This document shows, one piece after another, positions 22,611 through 32,764 of a DNA stretch of 64,000 bases (positions are counted from its first letter, which is position 1; each line of letters begins with the position of its first letter). The notes under the pieces were generated by a model, which saw nothing but the letters and a program-made list of their open reading frames with translations, ran no database searches and was not told where the DNA came from. This DNA comes from Liriodendron chinense (lineage: Eukaryota > Streptophyta > Magnoliopsida > Magnoliales > Magnoliaceae), in the NCBI GenBank assembly GCA_003013855.2, contig ML058508.1, positions 1,663,001-1,727,000 of the forward strand. Reading direction: 5' to 3'. Position numbers and translations under genes: made by a program.

Positions 22611-22974
22611 ACTAGTATGTAGCAGATAATACTAGGTTAATTACTTCGATTCTACTTGTACAAATTCTGCATATTTGTGCTTTTCTTATAAAGAAAACAT
22701 CCCTAGAAAAATTAACCATTTGACCGGCAACCAGTTCTAAACTGAAACATGATAAAGAAATCATCCCTATAAAAAATGACCATTCAACCATATTACATGG
22801 CACATTTTCTAGAAATGATGATACAAAGCCATGCAACCTTTCTTACATTTCCCTAAGTAAGGTGAGAATAATATAAAATAGAATACCACAAAACACTAAT
22901 GAACCAAGCTGGATTTCCTGCCGAAATGGGGAAGCAGATTGCGTACTAACTGATTAATACGTTTAGCGTTCCTA
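22611..22974. other. Non-coding stretch, nothing recognised
   Basis: A short internal repetition is visible (AAAGAAAACATCCCTAGAAAAATTAACCATT and a near copy about 60 bp later, each under review by eye). No coding sequence, LTR end or primer site recognised. Confidence 0.4.
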
Positions 22975-23403
22975 GGAAACTCTATAGGGCCCACCGTGAT
23001 TTATATATTTTATCCATTGCATCCATCCATTTTACCAGATAATTTTAGGCTTGAGAAAAAAATAAGCATATATCAAGCTCAAGTGGACCATAGCATAGGA
23101 AACAATGTGAATGGAATGAGCGTCTAGAGTTGAAAACTTCTTGGGTGCTGATATTTGTCTGTTCCCTTCATCCATATCTGCGTGATTTTATGAACATGTT
23201 GGATGACAAATAAACATCACTGTGGGCCTTAAGAATGATTAAGGGTGCATGGAAATTATTATTCCCACGGTTTTCTATGATATGGTCTAATTTAGCTTTG
23301 GATATGCTTCCATTTTGTGCTCAACACCTAAAATGAGCTGGAAGTATGGATGAAGGGCGTGGATAAGCTACATACATTCACGGTGGACCCAACAGAGTTT
23401 ACT
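22975..23403. mobile_element. MITE-like element with GGGCCCACCGTGA terminal inverted repeats
   Basis: Left end AAACTCTATAGGGCCCACCG and right end, in reverse complement, AAACTCTGTTGGGTCCACCG, giving an imperfect inverted repeat of about 26 bp, about 430 bp apart. The interior (TTTTATCCATTGCATCCATC, GAACATGTTGGATGACAAAT) recurs in the array at 32765-35930. The size and ends suggest a non-autonomous DNA transposon. I saw no convincing target duplication, so the superfamily stays open. Confidence 0.55.
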
Positions 23404-24177
23404 CAGTACAGTCAAAACATAGTGAGTCACTCGGTTGGCAATTTGATTTCCCAGTTTTAAAGGTACTTAATCACTTCAGCTTAATAAGTAGAAACCATGA
23501 TAAGCTACTTAAGGCGTAATTAGCTTAAAGAACTTACGATCCAAATGCCCCTAAGAGAAAATAACAAGAATTTTCGCCATTAATGATAAAATCACATGGT
23601 TGCTTTCACATACAACGGTCATTATTTTCATTTTCGATGTCATTGTTAGTTAACAGATGTTTTTTTGTGCTTTGCAGTAGTATACATCAAACTTATCTTC
23701 TTCTTTTTTTCATCTTCTATCTTTATTTTTGCAACCTAAGTTGTTAGATGAGGGGCAACTAACCATATATAAAAGAGCGGTTGATAAAAACTATCACTTG
23801 AAAATGAAGTCATCAAGGTTGGTTATGATTTTTCTAGTGTGATTTGTTATGAGTTTTCATCTACTTATGCGTAAACTGACATGATTTGAAGATTAAAAGA
23901 ACTATGTAGTGGCTTGATCCCAAACCACTTTTTTGGTACGTAGGCAACCGTTGATAGTAGATTGTATCGGTGCAGCCACAAATATTTTTTTCTTTTCCCT
24001 TCTTGCAGTATGAATCTTCAGTCAAAGGTGTTTTCGAAGATTTACAACAGATAATGACTGTAAGAACCAGTTGGCATTTTCCATGGAGAAGATTGGTAAA
24101 GCTGGTATGGGTGTATTGGGCTCCATGATAATATATGCATGACATGCAACCAATCCAGTAGGTTTGTCTTGACTAAG

Positions 24178-24290
24178 AAATGTTGGACGTGTGACTTAGA
24201 AACGATCGGTTCCATTTTATTGCTTTAGTTTGAGTTGATATATTGAATTAGTTTTTACTGTTTTGATGATATATCAGGTGTAAGAGATTT
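24178..24290 (+). repeat. Dispersed 110 bp repeat, copy 1
   Basis: GAAATGTTGGACGTGTGACTTAGAAAC... to GATATATCAGGTGTAAGAG. Copies lie at about 25221-25320 and 26250-26345, all in the same orientation and all within 2 kb of the transporter pseudogene exons. No terminal inverted repeats seen. Confidence 0.55.
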
Positions 24291-24599
24291 TTATTTTTGG
24301 TGGTTCTTATTCTTGTTTTTTTTTTTTTTTTGTGACAAAAAAATTAGTAAGCCTTTGTGGAAATATACAACATTTACTATGGCATTTTTGTTGGGGATAA
24401 CGTTTTTAGTGGAGTTCAAGTATCAGTTACCGAGATTGTTCATCTGATGGTTGAAAGGAATAAGACAATTGATTGATATGCAATGGAAAAAAAATCACCT
24501 GATATGGTGATTGGGGTTGACTTGGGGGTTGTTTGGATGCCTGTAAATGGTGTAGGTTGTAAACCTGTAAATCCTTTACAACCCACCCTATTTGGCTTT

Positions 24600-24790
24600 A
24601 AGGATGAAAGTTTTATGGCAATTATATTCATGTCGGTGTTGTGGTCAGTATGGAGGGAGCCTAACAATAGGACCTTCAGTAACAAGCTATAAAGGGTTGA
24701 GGTGGTCTTGCAGATAGCAAAGGGAGAATGGTGTTTTAGGCTTCCGGATACAACCAGTTCAAGGGATGCAATTGGGAAGATATTTTTGGG
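24600..24790 (+). pseudogene. Possible LINE C-terminal remnant
   Basis: The frame reads FMSVLWSVWREPNNRTF followed by VEVVLQIAKGEW. The WSIWxERNNRxF pattern is common after the zinc-binding region at the C-terminus of plant L1-type LINE proteins. There is no poly-A tail or upstream RT to support it, so this is a weak call. Confidence 0.3.
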
Positions 24791-25220
24791 TTTTGTTTGA
24801 GATCTAAGTTGTTTTGTATTTAGTGGCAGTATGGAAAGATTTCTCAAATTGATGGAAGTCGCTGACATTTGAGGAGCACTCAAATTGCCATTATCGATCT
24901 AGGTAGTGGGTCGACCCGACCATCCCCACCTCCATCCAACATGACAATTCCCTATTCATGACCAACATATGACTTACATATATTTATTCATTTATAATTT
25001 CATTTTTCAGGTAATTATGTGAAGATAATCAGTGACACGGGAATAAGATTATACTTGGATGGAAAGACATGCGATAGGTTAGCATCAATGTTTTAAATCC
25101 TAGTGTTCACTCCTTTGAAGTATGAGGCGTAAGCAACATAACATAGACCGTAAGCTACATACTATTTCTAGATTTTGCAACATAGCAATTACTTAAATAG
25201 TTTCTATTGTCTATTGTTAC

Positions 25221-25320
25221 CTGTGACTTGGAAATGTTGGATGTGCGACTTAGAATCAGTTAGTTCCATTGGTTTAGCTTGAGTTGATGTACCAAATTAG
25301 TTTCTACTGTTTTGTGTCTA
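25221..25320 (+). repeat. Dispersed 110 bp repeat, copy 2
   Basis: GGAAATGTTGGATGTGCGAC... to TTTCTACTGTTTTGTGTC, matching 24178-24290. A partial third start (AGAAATGTTAGATGTGCGAC) follows at once at about 25320. Confidence 0.5.
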
Positions 25321-25752
25321 GAAATGTTAGATGTGCGACAGATTCTGTTTGTCCTAGCAATCCATTTAGTCCTTTGAAAATGGATAATCACTGACAATGG
25401 TCCATAGTTAATGGTTAATTTGTTGAATGGTCAAGAACAAGCTGATTTGGGGTGTGGGGTGGTATCTCTCATGCAATATGTTCAGCCAACTGATTGAGGT
25501 CTAGATCGCCAATAGGTGGGCCCCCCATGATTGATATACAGGACCTTACTAATCCAATTATTATTTTTCAACTAAACTTGACCGGAAAAAACTATGGTTT
25601 TTTTCTTTCCTTGGCCAGTATTATAATTACAAATTTTTGTGTTATTACTCTTGACCAAACAACACAATTTCATATTCTCGTAGAAAATGTACTTTTATGC
25701 AGGCATTTGTTGCTATTTTACTAATAGTTTGCTTCATGTGCTGAAACTACAG

Positions 25753-26121
25753 GATCTGATGCAAGTTCCGCCAGTTTACATCATTGCTGTCATAATACCA
25801 GCTATGATGGTTGCAGGCCTTTACTTTTTCGATCACAGCATAGCTTCACAGTTGGCTTAGCAGAAGGTAGTTCAATCTGAAAAACTCGCCTGCTTATCAT
25901 TATGACATTTTATTACTTGGGTTCATGGTATATGTTTGGTTTTGAATATCGCCTATTCATTTTTGTAAATTCCACCTTGTCGTTATTTTATCAATAGCTC
26001 AGTTCTTTCAAAATCGTGATTTCAAGTTCTGCTTTGCGGTTTGCTTGGAATTCCTCCGAATGGGGTCCTCCCACAACTCCCCCATGCACATTAAAAGCCT
26101 TGTTGTTTTAGAAAGATAGCT
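25753..26121 (+). pseudogene. Boron transporter (BOR, HCO3- transporter family) pseudogene, two exons
   Basis: Plant BOR proteins are plasma-membrane borate exporters of the SLC4-like anion exchanger family. Exon 1 (25753-25927) follows an acceptor CTACAG and reads DLMQVPPVYIIAVIIPAMMV, AGLYFFDHSIASQLA, a TAG in place of Gln, then after one extra base FNLKNSPAYHYDILLLGFM and a donor GTATAT. Exon 2 (about 26027-26121) reads LLCGLLGIPP, lacks the usual Ser, then NGVLPQ and after another frameshift MHIKSLVVLER and a stop. In intact proteins these blocks follow each other (QQKEFNL, PPSNGVIPQSPMHTKSL). I found no other exons within the window. Low-copy host DNA between the transposons; certainly broken. 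Confidence 0.85.
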
Positions 26122-26249
26122 TAACTAGAGGGTTTCAAAAGATTTGTTGCTGCATTGTTGATTAAAAGACTGATGTAGTTTCTTGTTGATGTAATCAGAT
26201 ATTGGCGATGTTTGCAACCAGTTCACAAGATGTAAGAAATTCAATATGC

Positions 26250-26345
26250 AATAAATGATGGATGTGTGACTTAGAGATGGTTAGTTTAGTTTATGTATTG
26301 AATTAGTTTCTATTGCTTTGATGATATCAGGTGTAAGAAATTCAA
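26250..26345 (+). repeat. Dispersed 110 bp repeat, copy 3
   Basis: TGATGGATGTGTGACTTAGAGATGG to ATATCAGGTGTAAGAAATTC, matching the copies at 24178 and 25221. Confidence 0.5.
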
Positions 26346-26429
26346 AATGCAACAAAAGCACACTCATTTTGTTTTAATATTAAAAAATTAATCAAATCCG
26401 TCGATAATGGTATGAGGTAACTGACAGAT

Positions 26430-26580
26430 CTAGTAATATCGACGGATCAAATCCGTCGTTCTTTTTTAGAGCGACGAATAGAATCCGTTGCTGAAGGATG
26501 ATCGTTTTGAAGGTTACGACGGATTAGGTCCGATTAACGACGAACTTGGTCCGTCGTTTTTTTGCGATATTGCCATAGTG
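26430..26580 (-). mobile_element. CACTA (En/Spm) transposon terminus with subterminal repeats
   Basis: The segment ends at 26580 with TTGCCATAGTG, which in reverse complement opens CACTATGGCAA. The preceding 150 bp are packed with GACGGAT, ATCCGTCG and GACGAA motifs in both orientations (about eight). CACTA ends followed by short repeated subterminal motifs are the hallmark of this superfamily, where they bind the element protein. The other end and the transposase are not found. Confidence 0.65.
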
Positions 26581-26589
26581 ACGTTGATA

Positions 26590-27873
26590 TAAAATTACTA
26601 CATGTCACTACATTTTGGCTGGGAACCGTATATGGGGCCCTCCAAACTGGTCCATGGTTCATGTGAACCACACGGTTGGCAACAGGGCCCCTCCAAATTG
26701 TTTCATTTTTTGTGTCCCACCAAAATCACAAATGGACTTGATTTTTCTGCACATGTGCCTAAATTTAAACTTGGCATCTAATTGTTGGAGTAGATTTCAT
26801 ATAATCATCACAGTAGACTTACAAAAAATTAAGAGTGGACTTTGCTATCCCAACTATTTCCCTTCATATGGGTTACCTAAATCACCAATTAGATTGAATT
26901 TTGGGGCTTATAACAAAAATAGTGTGATACATCTGTTGTTGATTAGGGTGGATTTCACTTAAAGATTTTGGTGTGGCCAATCAATTCTTAAAGCCGCATT
27001 TGATCATTTTTATAGTGGTCATTAATTGGTGGTAAATGAGCTTAAAATCACATTACAATTCAGAAATTTGAAAAAGCATGAAGTGGATAATTTATCACTA
27101 TCGTGCACCATCTTAAAAGCACAACGCCAATTTCCAGCTAAAGGTTTTTGGACGAACTTCCTGCAGAGGGAAGCTAGGTGGGGCCCAAAATGATGTTTGT
27201 CAGAAATCCACCCCTTCTAGCCATTTTTTCAGATCATGTTAGGACATGATCCCAAGACTGACACATGTCCAAAACTCAAGTGGGCCGCATGACAGAGGAT
27301 TGAACATACATTGCTGAAACATGCGTGGGGCCATGGAAGTTTTGAATCAGGATAATTAATGTGTTTTCAGTTTATCCTAGGAGGAATGACCTTATGGATG
27401 GCATGAATGCCATATAAACATCACTATGGACTAGGGAGTTTTCAATGGTAGGAACTTACCTGCACACGTTTTCCTGATATGCGGCCCACTTGAATTTTAG
27501 ATTTGAGTAAGTCTTGGGCTCATGTCATGTTATGATCTGAACAAATAGATGGAATGGGTGGATTTTTCAGAAGCATTAGAGAACTCCCGTGGAAATTCCT
27601 GCTAAATTTCGTAAGAATCAGCATTCCTTTCCTTCCATTATCATCGAGCGGTGTGATTGGTGTCAGCTGCCCCGTACTTAGAAAGAAAAAGGCAAAACAT
27701 TTTTCTCATGCGGGGATGGTTGAGAATTAAAGCAATAAAAATGACTTTGGAATATAGGTAGCCCAATACAGCATCTAAATTAGTGCTCCCACTACATAGG
27801 ACATCTAATTGACGTTTCACCATTGAAAAATCTCTCATGCTGGACAGCCATATGTATTTACATTAGAAGTCTA
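26590..27873. repeat. Degenerate repeat region, partial unit of the 32765-35930 array
   Basis: From about 27160 the order of blocks (CACTTGAATTTTAGATTTGAG, TAAGTCTTGGGCTCATGTC, AATAAAAATGACTTTGGAAT, TAGTGCTCCCACTACATAGG, CATTAGAAGTCTA) is that of the tandem units after 32765. The copia element at 27874 thus landed at the junction of unit 0 and unit 1. The earlier part (26590-27160) has similar wording but no clear unit boundary and no gene. Confidence 0.65.
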
Positions 27874-28293
27874 TGTAAGACTCCACTAGGTGGGCAACAC
27901 ATGATCATCAGTTTAGATCATGACCGTTGGATTATTCAAATTGAGCGATTCAGTGGGCCCCACTATAGTTGTGATCATTGCAAATAGGTTTGGGGCGGGA
28001 CGCTTGAACCGTGTTCTCTATACGTGGTTATTAAGCCAGATATGGAAACCTACGGTGTGGAGACCCTAGAGGAGAGAAGTATGATGGGTAAGCTTCTCTG
28101 GCCCTCTTTTCTATAAATATACGTCTTGGTCCCCTCACCAACACACAAGAGAAAACCCTAGTCCCATTGAGTGATTCTCCTAAAGGTGTAAGGTGCGGAA
28201 GACCAAGAGTTCTTCACGGCAACACGGCGGCATCGGGAATGTCTTCCCAATCAGGTGTGGCTTTAAGATTACAGTATGGAATCTCCATTACAA
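27874..28293 (+). repeat. Copia 5' LTR, lacking its 3' end
   Basis: TGTAAGACTCCACTAGGTGG to GGAATCTCCATTA. TATA box CTATAAATATAC near 28111. It loses similarity to the 3' LTR after CTCCATTA, about 40 bp before the LTR should end, where gag sequence follows. Confidence 0.85.
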
Positions 28294-28594
28294 AATCTGG
28301 AGGAAGAGAGACTCAGAAGGTCGAGTAAGACACAAAGTGCACACCTAGTGACATCTGGTCAAGGACGAAAAGGAAATAAGAAAAGAAAGCACACTTCAGG
28401 GAAAAGTTCTACGGGTCCTGCGGCAGCCTAAGTCTGGAAAGACATTTAAGAAGAAAAGGAAGGGTCCTAATTATGACTGCTTCTTCTGCAAGAAGCCCGG
28501 TCATCAGAAGAAGGATCGTGAAGAATTTAAAGCATGGCTCGTTTCTAAGGGTAAAGACCATATTTTAGTCTGTTTTGAATCAAATTTAGCTGAT
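28294..28594 (+). pseudogene. Copia gag C-terminal remnant with damaged zinc knuckle
   Basis: Basic stretch (KTFKKKRKGPNYD) followed by CFFCKKPGHQKKDR, a CCHC zinc knuckle in which the last Cys is Arg (TGT to CGT). The knuckle binds the element RNA during packaging. The N-terminal capsid part is deleted together with the primer site. Confidence 0.75.
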
Positions 28595-31500
28595 ATGTCC
28601 ACAGACTCGTGGTGGATAGATTCTGGTGCAACTATTCACATTTGTAATTCCATGCAAGATATGCTCCAAAGCCGGACGCCAACTGATGCAGAGAGATCAG
28701 TATATATGAGGAACGGCATTAGGGCAAACGTGGAAGCTATTGGAGTCTGTAGGCTTAGGTTATCGTCAGGACACTTTCTTGATCTAGTAGATACTGTTTG
28801 TGTGCCTTTTATAAGGCGCAATTTGGTTTCCATTTCTCATTTGGACAAATTTGGTTATTAGTTTAAATTTGCAAATGGAAAATTAAGCATTTACTATGAT
28901 TCAGTTGTGATTGGTTCTGACACTTTAGTTAATAACCTTTATCAGCTAGATTTGGATGTTTCACATGTATACAGCGTTAACTCCTCACATGAAAACACTA
29001 AAGGCATCAAACGAAGTTTAGATTGTGAGAATTCCTCCATGTTATGGCACAGGCGATTAGGCCATATCTCTCGTGAGAGATTGGAAAGGCTTGTGCGTGA
29101 AGGAATTCTTCACTCCCTGGACTTCTCAGACTTTGGGGTTTGTATTGATTGCATTAAAGGTAAACAGACTAGAATAAGGAAAAAGGGTGCCACTAGGAGC
29201 ATAGGACTCTTAGAAGTGATTCATACAGACATCTGCGGACCGTTCCCTACAGCATCCTGAAATGGGCAGAAGTATTTTATCACTTTTATAGATGACTATT
29301 CTCGTTATGGGTACTTATACCTTATTAACGAAAAATCAGACGCCCTGGATACATTTAAGATCTATAAGGCTGAAGTCGAGAATCAACTCAACAGGAAGAT
29401 CAAAGTCATTAGATCTGACCGTGGTGGTGAGTACTACGGAAGGTATGACGAATCTAGGTGTAATCCAGGTCCATTCGCTAGATACCTACAAGATTATGGC
29501 ATCGTCGCCCAGTACACCATGCCTGGTACTCCAGAGCAGAATGGTGTAGCGGAAAGGCGTAATCGCACCCTAAAGGACATGGTGTGATCTATGATTAGTA
29601 ATTCTACGTTGCCAGAATCTTTGTGGGGTGATGCGTTGAAAACGGCTGTGCATATCCTTAATAGGGTCCCAAGTAAGGCTGTAATGAAAACTCCATATGA
29701 ATTGTAGACAGGGCGAAAGCCTAGTCTACGATATTTTCATGTATGGGGTTGTCCTGCAGAAGCCAAACCATATAACCCACATGAAAGAAAACTTGACCCT
29801 AGAACTGTTAGTTGCTTCTTTATTGGATACCCAGAAAGATCAAAAGGATTCAGATTTTATTGTCCATCATATTCCATGAGAGTCATTGAGATGCGAATGC
29901 TAGGTTTATTGAGAACACTGAAGATAGTGGGAGCACAAATTTAAGAGATATTGTATTTGGGGAAGAGCGGATTGTGATTCCCACCACAATCATTCAGAGT
30001 AGCATGGTTGTCCGTCTAGTAGTGGACCCTGAGATCCCTATGGACGACCATGCACAACCTCAAATACTACCCACTGATGAGGAAATGGAAAACCCAATTC
30101 AGAATAATGAGCCATTAAGACGATCACATAGAGAGAGAAGATCTGCAATACCAGATGATTACATCATCTATTTGTAGGAGCATGAGTTTGACATTGGGGT
30201 TGAAAAGGATCCTGTATCCCTTTCACAGGTCGAACAAAGTGCAGATTCTTCTCATTAGTTCGATGCCATGAAGGATGAATTGAAATCCATGAAGGATAAC
30301 AAAGTTTGGGACCTTGTTGAATTGCCTGAAGGGATTAGGCCGATTGGTTGCAAATGGGTATTTAAAACCAAACGGGACTCTAAGGGCAATATCGAAAGGT
30401 ATAAAGCCAGGCTAGTTGCAAAGGGTTTCACTCAACATGAGGGCATTGACTTTAAGGAGACTTTCTCACCTGTATCTAAGAAAGACTCCTTTAGGATCAT
30501 TATGGCTCTTGTGGCTCATATGGATTTGGAGCTACATCAAATGGACGTGAAAACTGCGTTTCTTAATGGAGATCTAATGAAGAACGTATATATGTTGCAG
30601 CCAGAAGGTTTTAAAGCCAAAGGCTCAGAACATCTGGTCTGCAAACTTAAGAAGTCCATTTATGGGTTGAAACAGGCATCACGACAGTGGTACCTAAAGT
30701 TTCATGAAGTTGTTTCCTCATATGGTTTCATTGAAAACACTGCGGATGAGTGCATATATGTGAAAATCAGTGGGAGTAAGTTTATCATTTTGGTCTTGTA
30801 TGTTGACGACATTTTATGCTAGTAGTGATATTGGATTGTTGCGTGAGACTAAGAAATTTCTATATCAAAATTTTGAGATGAAAGATCTTGGTGATGCTTC
30901 CTTTGTCATCGGCATTCAGATTAGCCGGGACAGATCACGTGGATTACTTGGCTTGTCGCAGAGGGCCTATATTGATAGGGTTCTAGAAAGGTTTGGCATG
31001 CAAGGTTGTGCTCCTAGCCAAGCACCTATTGTAAAAGGTGACAAATTTAGTCAATTTCAGTGTCCTAAGAATGACCTAGAGAAGGACAAGATGAAGGCTA
31101 TTCCGTATGCGTCAGCAGTAGGGAGCATCATGTATGCTCAAGTCTATACGCATCCGGATATTGCTTTTGTGGTTGGAATGTTGGGCAGGTACCTTAGCAA
31201 TCCAGGAATGAATCATTGGATAGTTGTAAAGAAAGTGTTGCGCTACCTGCAAAGGACAAAGGACTTCTAACTCACATACAGGAGATCCGACCATTTAGAG
31301 TTGGTAGGATATACAGATGCAGATTTTGCTGGTTGTCTCGACAGCAAGAAGTCCACCTCGGGCTATGTATTCATGATGGTTGGTGGAGCCGTATCATTGA
31401 AGAGCGTGAAACAGTCGATTACGGCATCATCTACCATGGAAGCAGAGTATGTAGCTTGTCATGAAGCCACGAATCAGGCGGTCTGGCTTTAGAGTTTTTT

Positions 31501-31789
31501 CTCTGGTTTACGGGTTGTGCAGATGATCCCGAAACCATTGAAAATCTATTGTGATAGTTCAGCTGCAGTTAACTTCTCCAACAACAACAAGCATTCATCG
31601 AGGTCAAAGCACATTGACATCAAATACCTTGTTGTGAAGGAGAGAATTCAGAATCGTCAAGTGTCTGTGGAACTCATCGGCACAAGGCAGATGATAGTGG
31701 ATCCTCTCACTAAAGGCCTTCCTATCACGCTCTTTAAGGAGCTTGTGACGTCTATGAGAATTGTTGATCCCAAGGATGTATTTCAGTAA
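28595..31789 (+). pseudogene. Copia pol: protease, integrase, reverse transcriptase, RNase H
   Basis: Protease WWIDSGATIHIC (28610). GAG-pre-integrase LWHRRLGHISRERLERL and CIDCIKGKQ (29040-29165). Integrase core IHTDICGPF, FIDDYSRYGYLY, SDRGGEYYG and TPEQNGVAERRNR, so the three acidic residues are present. RT WVFKTKRDSKGNIERYKARL, MDVKTAFLNGDL, IYGLKQASRQW and LYVDDIL (30340-30818). RNase H YTDADFAGCLDSKKSTSGY, SSTMEAEYVA and KHIDIKYL (31300-31650). Breaks include stops at 28859, 29258, 29585, 29704, 30175, 31267 and 31489 and a frameshift at about 30820, right after YVDD. The catalytic motifs are all still readable, so inactivation is recent relative to the gypsy elements here. Confidence 0.92.
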
Positions 31790-32299
31790 TGGGAGTTTTC
31801 ATGTATGATCTGATTATGTCCAAACATTTTTTAGAGATATCTTTTATGCATTGATGATTCTGTTTTTCAGTTTATATCTTGCTTCTCCTTCAGTGTGCAC
31901 ATTTAGTTTTGAGTAAGCAAGACTTTGGTTTGTGTCTTGGAGACACGTTCAGTAGGACCACTTGAAGATAAACACGTATGATCACATAAGACGTGTAATC
32001 TTCATACCACACCCCATATCATTGATCCATGTCGTCAAGGCTATTGGTATTTGTGATCGTGATTCGTCACACTTCGAAAATATTAAATGTTGTGTTGACT
32101 ACCATGATTCAGTATCAGTGGTCTTGATGGACCGGATCTGACAAGCGTTGCTCATAATTATCCAACGGTATTGTTTTGAAATCAGTAGGGCGCCCATTAG
32201 GAACTTTTGAAACAAATGCGTTTTATAAAATTATTTTTCACAAAATAAAATAAAATGTTTTGTTTTCTTTCAGAGATCAGTGTAGCCCAAGTGGGAGAA

Positions 32300-32764
32300 T
32301 GTAAGACTCCATTAGGTAGGCCACACATGATCATCAGTTTAGATCATGACCGTTGGATTATTCAGATTGAGCGATTCAGTGGGCCCCACTATAGTTGTGA
32401 TCATTGCAAATAGGTTTGGGGCAGGACGCTTGAACCGTGTTCCCTATACGTGGTTACTAAGCCAGATATGGAAACCTACGGTGTGGAGACCCTAGAGAAG
32501 AGAAGTGTAATGGGTAAGCTTCTCTGGCCCTCTTTCCTATAAATATACGTCTTGGTCCCCTCACCAACACACAAGAGAAAACCCTAGTCCCATTGAGTGA
32601 TTCTCCTAAAGGTGTAAGGTGCAGAAGACCAAAAGTTCTTCTCGGCAACAAGGCGGCATCGGGAATATCTTCGTAATCAGGTATGGTTTTAAGATTACAG
32701 TATGGAATCTCCATTATTCGATGCATAGAGATCCGATTATTCTACATTAAGATTTAGTCTCACA
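32300..32764 (+). repeat. Copia 3' LTR
   Basis: 465 bp from TGTAAGACTCCATTAGG to TTTAGTCTCACA, immediately after AGTGGGAGA (polypurine tract). The end at 32764 is fixed by the GTCTA target duplication. Confidence 0.88.

Larger units (their letters stand above)
23404..25752. other. Mostly non-coding DNA upstream of the transporter pseudogene exons
   Basis: AT-rich, no long open frame with recognisable function. It includes two copies of a roughly 110 bp repeat (24178-24290 and 25221-25320) and a weak LINE-like stretch near 24600-24790. It may be old intron or 5' flank of the pseudogene at 25753. Confidence 0.4.
27874..32764 (+). mobile_element. Ty1/copia element with both LTRs and target duplication GTCTA
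   Basis: 4891 bp. The 5-mers at 27869-27873 and 32765-32769 are both GTCTA, and the host repeat continues across the insertion (AGAAGTCTA | GTCTATTATTTGG, as at 33892 and 35298). Order inside: 5' LTR, gag C-terminus, protease, integrase, RT, RNase H, purine-rich AGTGGGAGA, 3' LTR, as expected for copia. The 5' LTR end, primer site and most of gag are deleted, and pol has several stops. By eye the two LTRs differ at about 20 of some 420 aligned positions, a fairly young insertion compared with its surroundings. Confidence 0.92.

Noticed and set aside
23980..24145. Possible exon near a CTTGCAG acceptor-like site (AGTATGAATCTTCAGTC...)
   Set aside because: No protein family recognised and stops in all frames; it does not fit the boron transporter sequence.
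26615..26962. 115-codon plus-strand frame
   Set aside because: Contained in degenerate repeat DNA with no recognisable domain or codon bias.
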